Made by a program: the position numbers and the translations under genes
Assembly: GCA_044379485.1 (NCBI GenBank)
Contig: JBIPOE010000095.1
Location: forward strand, 1-13,144
Reading direction: 5' to 3'
Source of the DNA: CAMDMI01 sp044379485
GTDB lineage: Bacteria; Bacteroidota; Bacteroidia; Cytophagales; Flexibacteraceae
DNA: 13,144 nt
Notes under the pieces: generated by a model
What the model saw: the letters and a program-made list of their open reading frames with translations, nothing else
Databases searched by the model: none
What the model was told of the DNA's origin: nothing
Part shown: piece after piece, positions 7,301 through 13,144 of the stretch
Layout: each line of letters opens with the position of its first letter
How positions within the stretch are numbered: the stretch's first letter is position 1

Positions 7301-7818
7301 GATCAGGTACAACTTATACCTTTTCTGTTCCTGCCATTAATGGCCTGATAGCCAATTGGACCGTAAGAAATTCAAATAATATAATAATCAGCACTTTTAG
7401 TGGAAACCAGGTATTATTTACAACCCCTTTGTTTTTGGCAGCCACAACACTTTCCATTTGTGTTAATTATTCCAATGGTTGCGGTTCAGGACTATCAACC
7501 TGTAAATCGGTCACTTTAAGACCGATTTTAGGAGCAAGAATGGCCTCTGAAAATCAGAAAAACCTTAACATCACAGCCTATCCCAATCCAACTTTGGGTA
7601 ACTTAAATATCAACTTTGATGGTTTCCAAATGGAAGAAAGTATAGAAATGAGAGTGATAAATATGAATGGTAAAACTTTGCTTGAATCCAATTGGATGTA
7701 TAAGGAGGGCCTAAATTCAAACACGGAATTAGACTTAAATCCGATTCCTGCAGGTTTATATATTCTTCAGGTAAAACAGGGTGAAGAAATTGTAATCAAG
7801 CGATTTGTGAAAGAATAA
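4324..7818 (+). CDS. Secreted matrixin-like metalloprotease with TIG, PKD-like repeats and T9SS sorting domain
   Basis: A 1164-aa secreted protein. A signal peptide covers about 1-30 (hydrophobic AFLTFISGIILS, likely cut after TTLA). Residues about 35-150 form a beta-rich N-terminal domain of unknown role. About 213-315 is an IPT/TIG domain (FSPTSISAGTNSILTINGSGFG). About 330-520 is a metzincin core: HEAGHTLLLGHS (476-487) gives three zinc histidines (476, 480, 486) and catalytic Glu477, and DVMFP (492-496) is the Met-turn. An Ig-like segment (about 540-630, WLKNGNPI) and five PKD-like repeats (about 632-1066) follow. About 1083-1164 is a T9SS sorting domain (YPNPTLGNLNINF...GLYILQVKQGEEIVIKRFVKE). 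The protein would pass Sec, then the T9SS, and be released or anchored outside the cell. The ATG at 4324 directly begins a signal peptide; the frame is open upstream to a TTG at 4267, which would bury it. Substrate unknown. The active-site motif is complete, so activity is expected. Confidence 0.9.
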   Translation: MNNLSAFKIHFSLAFLTFISGIILSQTTLAHNGDGCLLVPVSLENVVKSSSLIVEAKVVSQRAFWNSKHNQIFTAHSLDVFAIVKGKLEVKNLEVLTLGGIVGNDIMIVNPSVSLLPGASGIFCLHPHKKSEDKDGTEYFDIYAGLQGFIAYDFEDKKAELPFESFNLANDEALEKVKKFSKTSKLETFKILPEKQNMWNKSGQALMAIQAVAGFSPTSISAGTNSILTINGSGFGAIKGNGFIEFSWTDTVPTKFVRAFDAEIVSWTDAEIKVKVPGVTRSGSRITGPAGTGPFRITTNNGTVFTSPSNLNVTFSHFNIALTSFQGTPSNPIPMEINLASSEVGRGFTLLYDPAFTGNAAAKASFEKAINHWKCLQGANFAINPNTNSTATSINVLDNQNTVMFDNAASSLEAGVLGRGTAHLTICGTASSVVSILTREVDFVFSRNAAGLTWNFLTNNTGISLAEVDFNTVALHEAGHTLLLGHSLNPGDVMFPQVSRGVINRNLKSNDLLGGSYVIGKSVANTSLCGGLFAYQRNFFPAPTSTILPLTGLDACQLATVSLQSLTNGINPILTWLKNGNPITNETIINNHDVSRLDAVNLNPNDQITLRVDACGFSVTSAPVSITGTPLNQAIIPGPISGPICATPGVISNYSIPVVQGAVSYNWISASGQNIISNTSVGAITANASINVNQPGSLRVRIENFCSNSIQTDLLQINLIPAKPGNIIGPVCVNKNVSNTYSVPLVSGASSYNWTAGTGNTILNNNVIGASNASISAVFGGADNLKVSAVNSCGTSATSNLIQVNLNPTAPGVIAGATCVSSGATSTFTVVLVSGTTQYNWSGAATTTFSNNVIGANSASISASLTANDNLVVRSQNACGISAASPAKLVSITPATPGSISGPINNTCGKTNTYSIVAVPNAVSYAWTVPTGCSITGASTGRSINMLAGSTFTTSGSVEVRAINNTCTSALKSLSIIAKPGAPTSITGPSTIRSGTTYTFSVPAINGLIANWTVRNSNNIIISTFSGNQVLFTTPLFLAATTLSICVNYSNGCGSGLSTCKSVTLRPILGARMASENQKNLNITAYPNPTLGNLNINFDGFQMEESIEMRVINMNGKTLLESNWMYKEGLNSNTELDLNPIPAGLYILQVKQGEEIVIKRFVKE
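6217..7520 (+). repeat. Five PKD/Ig-like domain repeats within the protease gene
   Basis: Five consecutive segments of about 85-90 codons share the pattern 'P..pg.I.Gp.c...g....Ys.p.v.ga.sYnW......i......g.s......l.V.a.N.Cg.s......v.l'. Approximate starts are 6217, 6481, 6742, 7000 and 7255. Each has the aromatic-x-W strand (SYNW, SYNW, QYNW, SYAW; the fifth reads IANW) and a late Cys (NFCS, NSCG, NACG, NNTC, NGCG). Such repeats act as extracellular spacers or binding modules in Bacteroidota secreted proteins. They differ clearly at DNA level, so they are not a recent tandem expansion. Confidence 0.75.
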
Positions 7819-7840
7819 TTTTAAACTGCTTTTTATTCAT

Positions 7841-7868
7841 AAAGCCCTTGCATGCAGGGGCTTTTTTT
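7841..7868 (+). terminator. Rho-independent terminator of the protease gene
   Basis: AAAGCCC (7841-7847) pairs with GGGCTTT (7858-7864) around TTGCATGCAG, which can itself pair in part, and a run of seven T follows (7862-7868). It lies 22 bp after the TAA stop at 7816-7818. This is a textbook intrinsic terminator and separates the protease transcript from the next gene. Confidence 0.88.
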
Positions 7869-8095
7869 ATGATAGTTAGGAATACCAGTCGCCGCTTGGC
7901 AGAAGGGAAATGGCCTGATTTGTATGGTTTGTTAAACCTTGAATTTTGCAGAAAAGTTTGTTTTCAATTAATTTAACTTAATTGATTTGATTCGAAATCA
8001 GGAACCTGGATTCAAACCAAACCATTTTGTCTGGCAACGAAATCCTTTTAAAAAGGCAAAAGACTTAACTTTAAAAGAGGTAAAACCAATTCTTT

Positions 8096-8186
8096 TATAA
8101 AGCCCTGAAAAACAATAAACAAGGCCCAATTATAATTACATAATCATTTTCCGGCGAAGCCAAAGGAATCAAAAGCGGGCTTTATA
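8096..8186. promoter_or_regulatory. Long-range 10-bp inverted repeat in leader
   Basis: TATAAAGCCC (8096-8105) and GGGCTTTATA (8177-8186) are exact reverse complements, separated by 71 bases. In RNA they could close a large stem-loop about 100-200 nt ahead of the giant gene. They could also mark the ends of a small inserted element. No T-run follows the right arm, so it is not a normal terminator. Confidence 0.35.
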
Positions 8187-8190
8187 GAAG

Positions 8191-8240
8191 GCATACCCAT
8201 TCTCAAAAATTGGTATGCAAACAAATTCGGAATTGGTATG
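8191..8240. promoter_or_regulatory. Hairpin plus repeated AATTGGTATG half-site
   Basis: GCATACCCATT (8191-8201) pairs with AATTGGTATGC (8208-8218) at 10 of 11 positions around a 6-nt loop. The right-arm sequence AATTGGTATG occurs again at 8231-8240, 23 bp further on and about 50 bp before the giant gene. Three copies of one half-site, one of them inverted, suggest a binding site for a dimeric regulator or alternative leader pairing. This is inference from pattern alone. Confidence 0.4.
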
Positions 8241-8291
8241 TCCTGAAGTTGTCAACTAATCTGACATTTGCAAAAGTTAATTGTTTACCAT

Positions 8292-11200
8292 ATGATACCA
8301 TTTTACCAAAAACTGTTTCTTTCCAGAAACCACATTGCCACAAAAGGAAATGCATTTGGGTTGCTTTCCAGGGTGTTGGCGATCTTTTTTTTCACTTGTG
8401 GCTTGCAGCATACCCATGCTCAGGTGCTTCTTTCCGCCCCGATAAATACAACGGAAAACTTTACTGGTATGACAACCACAACCACATTGCCTGCCAACTG
8501 GAAGTTTAGCCATACCTTTCAGAGAGCCACTACAGGTGCCAATGTTGGAAGTGTTGTACCGAATACAAACACAGCTGAGGTTGCTGTAGGAATGGCAGTT
8601 ACCGGTACAGGAGTTCCAGCCAATTCAAGGGTAGCTTCATTTATACCAAGTACTTCAGTTACATTAACAACTTCTCCAGCAAATGGCGCCATAGCTGCCA
8701 CAACTTTATTAACCTACAACTCTGGAAACACTGTAACTTTTGCAACCACTGCTGTTACTACTGCAAGCACAACTGTAACTGTGGCCTCCACAACGACTTT
8801 GTATGTTGGTATGACGGTAGCGGTTACCAGTTCCAGCACAGCTCTGGGAACTATTTCATCCATTACCAATGCCACTCAATTTGTCTTGAGTGCGCCAACC
8901 ACCCTTGCATCTGGTGTTAATTTAACATTTACAAGTGTTACATGGGCCAATACGGGAAATGTTTCTACCGTTGGCTTTGCAACAACTGGTGCAGGAGGTG
9001 GAAGTGCCACAGGTAGAAGTTACAACTACAGAGATAGTACAGCAGGTGCTGATAGAGCTATTGGTATGCAAGGTGGTCCTGCCTATGCAACACCTCAAAG
9101 CATAATGGTGAATTACAGAAACAACAGTGCCATCACCATGACAGCTTTGAAATTGAGTTATAAAATGGAACGGTACAGAAGATCGGTATCCTCAGCTTCT
9201 GTTGATTTTTATTGGTCAACCAATGGCAGCACATGGACTTTGGTACCTGCGGGAAGTATTACCACCGCAGAACTACCTACACATCCAAATTCTCAATTTA
9301 CTTTTAACTTCGCTCCAGGGGCCCCACAACTTGCAATAAATAAGACTGTAAATATTACTGGTTTATCCGTTCCTGCAAATGGAGATATTTATATAAGATG
9401 GAGCATCAATTTAACAAGTTCAAATTCTCAGGGAATTGCCATAGATGAAGTTGTAGCCAATCCATCGCTTCCTTGTCCTTCACCGACCAACTCTCCTACT
9501 GCCTTAACTTTTTCAAGTATTGGTACGGGTTCTATTTCTGGTTTATTTGCACCGGCAGCCGCTGGTACCACTCCACCGAATGGTTACCTGATGGTTCGTT
9601 ATCCCGCAGGAAGTGCGGTAACCAATCCGGTAGATTCTGTAGCTTATATCAGCGGAAACCCTTTGGGCTTAGGCACTGTAGTGCAGTCCTCGGCTGGTAC
9701 CAGTTTTACCGCTTCAGGCTTATCTTTTTCAACCCCATATGATTTTTATGTGTATTCCTTAACCAACACAGCATGTTCTGGTCCAAAGTACAAATTGACT
9801 CCTCTTACAGGAAGTGCAACCACTTTGGGATGTGGCGCTATTATGGCAACCATTATAATTGATGACCTTGCTACTCCGGCATTTGGTTCGGTTTATAACA
9901 AAATAGGACCAGCACTCGCCGACCTTGCCGGTTGCCCTGTAACTCAACCAACTGTAATTGAATTACAAAGCAATTATGTAAGTACAGGGGAACCTCAATT
10001 GGTTTTAAGTGCAATTACCGGAATGAGCGCAGTAAATACTGTTACAATTCGTCCAGCCTTAGGAGCAAGCAACCTGGTTATTTCAGGAGCTTTTGTGGGT
10101 ATTCCTGTTATGGACATTAATGCCGGAAGCTGGTGGAGAGTAGATGGAAGAGCTGGTGGAGTTGGAACGACCCAGGATCTAACCATTATGAATACAGACA
10201 ACAGTGCTGTTGGAGCATCCGCCATTCGCCTCATCAATGGAGCCCAGAATAACATTATTACCTATTGCAAAGTCCGAAGCTCAAATATTGGCGTTGCTGG
10301 TGGATCAATAAACTTTAATTCCGGAACAGTAACCAATGGAAATAGCAACAATACAGTTTCCTTTTGTGATGTGTACAACAGTCCATCAGGCACACCAAAT
10401 GTTGGTATCGGTTCAGTTGGTTTAAATACAGCAAACAATAACAATACGCTCCTTTCCAACAACATTTATGACTTTTTCAATGCAGCGGGTAATACCTATG
10501 GTCTTTACATTTCAGACCTCAATACAAACTGGACCGTTTCCGGAAACAGTTTTTATCAAACTGCACCCAGAATTTTAACAGGAGGAGCTGCCGACAGAAT
10601 TTATTCGCCTATTGGAATCAGCCCTACCACTGCCTCAACAGTAACAGGCCTAAGCTTTACCGGAAACTTTATCGGAGGAACTGCTCCCAATTGCGGCGGC
10701 GGACCAATGACCATCTCAGATAATGGAACAGCTACACTGGTTCTTCGGGCCATTTTTGCACAGGTTGGAACAGCCACTGCCACAAGCATCCAGGGCAACA
10801 CCATCCGGAACATAACCATGACCAGCTCCAGTACATCAACCAATCAATCGCTCATATCTGCTGTAACCGGTTCGTTTAATATTGGCAATACGAGTCCAAA
10901 TATTCTTGGTGCTGTTACTGGGACCGGCAGTGTAACTTTTACACAAACAACTACAAGTACGGCTCCTAGATTTAGTGGCATTCTTGCAGGAACAGGAACT
11001 CCTGGTACCATGGTCATTTCCGATAATAACATTGGTTCTATCACGGTTTCAAACTCAAGTACAGGAAGGGTGGAAATGGCTGGTATTTATGCACAAGGCG
11101 CTGCCACTTCCTATACCATAACTGGTAACAACATTGGAAGCAGTTCTACAGCCAATTCCATGCAAAACAATACCACCAGTGATTCCTATGGAATTTATGC

Positions 11201-13144
11201 TTCTTCCACAGCTACAAACAGCAATACATTTTCAAATAACACCGTTGCCAATGTAAACTCAACCGGTGCATTTTATGGAATCCGTTCCGATGGTGGTACA
11301 AATACAATTTCAACAAACACCGTTCAGGATATCAATTCAGCAGCCAATGATGTTTGGGGAATTAATACAGGTTCATCTACCATAAATAATAACATTTCTG
11401 GTAACACCATTTTTAACCTGGCTACAGGTGCAAGGGCAATTGGAATCAGGACCGATGGGGGAGTAAATACCATTTCAAACAACACAGTTAGAAATAACTC
11501 ATCCTCTTCAGCAACCAGCCAAACCAGTGCCATTGGAATCTGGATGAATTCGACAACTGCAGGTCAAACGGCTACAGGCAATACTATTCACAGCCTTCAG
11601 AATACAACACCAACGGCTGCAACCGCCACTGCGCAAGGTATTTATTACACTGGTCCAACCTCAGGAACCAATGTGATAGAAAGAAATAACATTCACAGTT
11701 TAAGCCTTGCTACTTCTTCTAACTCAGGTGCCATTTATGGAATCCGGGTTTTAACAGGAACATTTCCTGTTAATATCCAGAACAATATGGTGCGATTGGG
11801 TATAGATGCAGCTGGTGCTGATATCACTACCGGATATGCCATTTTTGGAATCGGAAATGCGAGTTCATCCACAACCAACCATTACTTTAATACGATTTAT
11901 ATTGGCGGAAGTGGCGTAACAGGAACTACCTCAAACACTTTTGCTTTGCTTTCCTCAGGTGTACTAAACACCAGAGCTTTTCAAAATAACATATTGGTAA
12001 ATGCCAGAGATGGAGGTGCAACAGGTAATCATTATGCATTTCAGATAGGTGGATCTGGCGTTAACCCGGCTGGATTAACTATGAACTACAATTTGTATCA
12101 GGTAACTGGTGCCAATTCGTTTATTGGTTCTTACAATGCAGGAAACCTGGGTGATTTGACAGCTGTTCAAACTACAATCGGTCAGGATGCCAATTCATGG
12201 GTATGCGATCCACAACTTATCAATCCTACAGGAAACGTAGCCACGGTTAATCTGCATATACTAGCTCCTCCGGTTAAAACCCTTATTGAAGCCAATGGTC
12301 TTGTGATAGGTGGAATTACCGTAGATTTTGACGGACAAACCCGTTCAGCTTTAACACCAACAGATATTGGAGCTGATGCAGGAAACTTCAGCCAACAAAC
12401 TGGTGGATGTGCGATTACTTTAACATGGAATGGATCTGTAAGTGATGTATGGACTGTGGCTGCCAATTGGACACCAGCCCTTGCGCCAACAGTAACCACA
12501 CCAGTTATCATCCCAGGCGGAGTTACACCGCAACCAGCGATTACAGGAACTGTAAATGCCTTATCTGTAATTTTAAATGGAACTGCCTCTCCTTCTATTG
12601 CTTCTGGTGGAATCCTTAACATCAGAGGTGATGCCAGTGGTATTGCGCCAGGTGCTTTCACAGGTTTAGGTAAAATAGTTTTTAACGGAACTGTACAACA
12701 AAATGTAAGCGGAACTTTTACCGTTTCGAATGTTGATTTCGCCAATACAACCGCTCAAGGCGTGGTAATAGCCAGTGGTGCTACACTTCGGGTTGAACCA
12801 AATGCAGCCAATGGTACTGGTTTGGTTACATTCCTGAACAACAGCCGAATAAACAATAATGGCAAATTTATCCTTGGTTCAAATAGCACAGCAACCGCTA
12901 AAATTGGAATTATGCCAGCAACAACATTCATAATAGGTGATGTTACTATAGAAAGATACTTGCCTTACACCACGCAAGTTGGACAATGGTACCTGATGGG
13001 CTCATCAATGTCTGGTAAAAACTTTACGGACTATGTGGATGATTTCAGATTGGTAGGTCTTTCTCCAGGATTTGGCTTACAAGGAAATGGAATCTTACCA
13101 AGTGTTGAGCCTGAGCGTTCTTTCATATTCAAATATGACGAAAT
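8292..13144 (+). CDS. Giant secreted beta-helix surface protein, T9SS-type cargo (3' end outside window)
   Basis: The frame opens at ATG 8292, 27 bp after an in-frame stop (8262), and runs without a stop for 1617 codons to the window end. Residues 1-43 form a long signal peptide (hydrophobic VLAIFFFTCG, likely cut after THA). About 68-392 is a beta-sandwich common at the start of Bacteroidota surface proteins (IGMQGG, SVDFYWSTNGSTWTLV, IYIRWSINL...IAIDEV), split by two Thr-rich repeats. About 398-510 is Fn3-like (PTALTFSSIGTGSISGLF...GYLMVRY...YDFYVYS). About 520-1360 is a right-handed parallel beta-helix rich in N-N-x-I turns, ending DFDGQTRSALTPTDIGADAG. About 1373-1540 starts with WNGSVSDVWTVAANWTPA, a domain repeated in very large Bacteroidota proteins. 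About 1550 onward reads IERYLP...GQWYLMGSSMSGKNF. A T9SS sorting domain is expected beyond the edge but not seen. Adhesion or polysaccharide interaction is plausible; no enzyme active site is evident. Confidence 0.88.
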   Translation, partial: MIPFYQKLFLSRNHIATKGNAFGLLSRVLAIFFFTCGLQHTHAQVLLSAPINTTENFTGMTTTTTLPANWKFSHTFQRATTGANVGSVVPNTNTAEVAVGMAVTGTGVPANSRVASFIPSTSVTLTTSPANGAIAATTLLTYNSGNTVTFATTAVTTASTTVTVASTTTLYVGMTVAVTSSSTALGTISSITNATQFVLSAPTTLASGVNLTFTSVTWANTGNVSTVGFATTGAGGGSATGRSYNYRDSTAGADRAIGMQGGPAYATPQSIMVNYRNNSAITMTALKLSYKMERYRRSVSSASVDFYWSTNGSTWTLVPAGSITTAELPTHPNSQFTFNFAPGAPQLAINKTVNITGLSVPANGDIYIRWSINLTSSNSQGIAIDEVVANPSLPCPSPTNSPTALTFSSIGTGSISGLFAPAAAGTTPPNGYLMVRYPAGSAVTNPVDSVAYISGNPLGLGTVVQSSAGTSFTASGLSFSTPYDFYVYSLTNTACSGPKYKLTPLTGSATTLGCGAIMATIIIDDLATPAFGSVYNKIGPALADLAGCPVTQPTVIELQSNYVSTGEPQLVLSAITGMSAVNTVTIRPALGASNLVISGAFVGIPVMDINAGSWWRVDGRAGGVGTTQDLTIMNTDNSAVGASAIRLINGAQNNIITYCKVRSSNIGVAGGSINFNSGTVTNGNSNNTVSFCDVYNSPSGTPNVGIGSVGLNTANNNNTLLSNNIYDFFNAAGNTYGLYISDLNTNWTVSGNSFYQTAPRILTGGAADRIYSPIGISPTTASTVTGLSFTGNFIGGTAPNCGGGPMTISDNGTATLVLRAIFAQVGTATATSIQGNTIRNITMTSSSTSTNQSLISAVTGSFNIGNTSPNILGAVTGTGSVTFTQTTTSTAPRFSGILAGTGTPGTMVISDNNIGSITVSNSSTGRVEMAGIYAQGAATSYTITGNNIGSSSTANSMQNNTTSDSYGIYASSTATNSNTFSNNTVANVNSTGAFYGIRSDGGTNTISTNTVQDINSAANDVWGINTGSSTINNNISGNTIFNLATGARAIGIRTDGGVNTISNNTVRNNSSSSATSQTSAIGIWMNSTTAGQTATGNTIHSLQNTTPTAATATAQGIYYTGPTSGTNVIERNNIHSLSLATSSNSGAIYGIRVLTGTFPVNIQNNMVRLGIDAAGADITTGYAIFGIGNASSSTTNHYFNTIYIGGSGVTGTTSNTFALLSSGVLNTRAFQNNILVNARDGGATGNHYAFQIGGSGVNPAGLTMNYNLYQVTGANSFIGSYNAGNLGDLTAVQTTIGQDANSWVCDPQLINPTGNVATVNLHILAPPVKTLIEANGLVIGGITVDFDGQTRSALTPTDIGADAGNFSQQTGGCAITLTWNGSVSDVWTVAANWTPALAPTVTTPVIIPGGVTPQPAITGTVNALSVILNGTASPSIASGGILNIRGDASGIAPGAFTGLGKIVFNGTVQQNVSGTFTVSNVDFANTTAQGVVIASGATLRVEPNAANGTGLVTFLNNSRINNNGKFILGSNSTATAKIGIMPATTFIIGDVTIERYLPYTTQVGQWYLMGSSMSGKNFTDYVDDFRLVGLSPGFGLQGNGILPSVEPERSFIFKYDE
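8532..8933 (+). repeat. Two Thr/Val-rich repeats inserted in the N-terminal domain of the giant protein
   Basis: Residues about 81-142 and 157-214 share a pattern: VAVGMAVTGTGVPANSRVASFIPSTSVTLTTSPANGAIAATTLLTY against LYVGMTVAVTSSSTALGTISSITNATQFVLSAPTTLASGVNLTF. Common elements are VGM-V, a central 'v.si...t.f.Ls.p..l' and a final 'LTF/LTY'. The repeats lie between WKFSHTFQR and VTWANTGNVSTVGF, which in related proteins would be close neighbours in one domain. Confidence 0.55.
11082..11951 (+). repeat. Beta-helix 'GI' unit array in the giant protein
   Basis: Nine units begin with Gly-Ile at residues 931, 967, 996, 1023, 1051, 1082, 1116, 1150 and 1186, giving spacings of 36, 29, 27, 28, 31, 34, 34 and 36 residues. 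Each contains an 'N-T-I/V..N-x-I/V..I/L' strand pair such as NTISTNTVQDI, NTISNNTVRNN or NVIERNNIHSL. This is the pattern of parallel beta-helix coils, each unit being about one and a half coils or a coil with a long loop. Related but less regular coils run from about residue 600 to 930. Confidence 0.65.

Larger units (their letters stand above)
7869..8291. other. Intergenic region with structured leader of the giant gene
   Basis: There is no complete gene in these 423 bp. They hold an 8-bp inverted repeat (TCAATTAA 7964-7971, TTAATTGA 7978-7985), a long-range 10-bp inverted repeat (8096-8105 with 8177-8186), a 10/11-bp hairpin (8191-8218) and a repeated AATTGGTATG (8208-8217, 8231-8240). An open frame of about 35 codons (to 8100, ...EPGFKPNHFVWQRNPFKKAKDLTLKEVKPILL) has no good start and may be a gene remnant or chance. 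No definite promoter was found. Confidence 0.45.

Noticed and set aside
8210..8509. 99-codon plus-strand frame overlapping the start of the giant gene
   Set aside because: It lies in another frame over the signal peptide region. The frame starting at 8292 continues for more than 1600 codons and encodes recognisable domains.
12182..12745. 187-codon minus-strand frame inside the giant gene, and similar frames at 10601-11044 and 9995-10465
   Set aside because: The Thr, Ala and Gly-rich codons of the sense strand leave few antisense stops. The predicted peptides are low complexity and overlap a clearly coding frame.
1..13144. CRISPR array, tRNA, rRNA, toxin-antitoxin or phage defence genes
   Set aside because: I looked for regular spaced direct repeats, tRNA-like cloverleafs and typical defence protein motifs and found none.

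Overview
The window looks like a chromosomal segment of a Bacteroidota bacterium. The evidence is an AT-rich base composition, start codons without clear Shine-Dalgarno sequences, and two very large secreted proteins of the kind exported by the type IX secretion system (T9SS). One of these carries a complete C-terminal T9SS sorting domain. I cannot name a genus.

Left part, minus strand (about 1-1742): an MgtC/SapB-type membrane protein gene lies just upstream of an N-terminally extended RsmH-type 16S rRNA methyltransferase gene, probably as a two-gene transcript. Past the methyltransferase stop codon there is a degenerate 7-bp tandem repeat and, at the window edge, a perfect hairpin.

Middle part, plus strand (about 2025-4006): a small three-helix membrane protein of unknown function, a DUF2461 gene cut to about half length, a roughly 154-bp MITE-like element with terminal inverted repeats and TAA flanks exactly at the break, a gene-poor relic stretch, and an intact RimL/RimJ-type GNAT acetyltransferase.

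Right part, plus strand (4324-13144): two large secreted proteins. The first (1164 aa) has a signal peptide, an IPT/TIG domain, a metzincin zinc protease core (HEAGHTLLLGHS plus a Met-turn), an Ig-like segment, five PKD-like repeats and a T9SS sorting domain. It is closed by a good intrinsic terminator. The second has no stop codon inside the window (more than 1617 codons). It has a signal peptide, an N-terminal beta-sandwich apparently split by two Thr-rich repeats, an Fn3-like domain, a long parallel beta-helix with 'GI' units, and a 'WNG...W..aaNWtPa' domain. A structured 5' region precedes it.

How the genes work together: the right half encodes surface or secreted material (a protease and a probable adhesin or polysaccharide-interacting protein) that would share the T9SS export route. 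The left half is housekeeping or stress related. I see no defence system, CRISPR array, tRNA, rRNA or phage module. The most unusual items are the MITE-like insertion, the two-copy insert in the giant protein, and the structured leaders.
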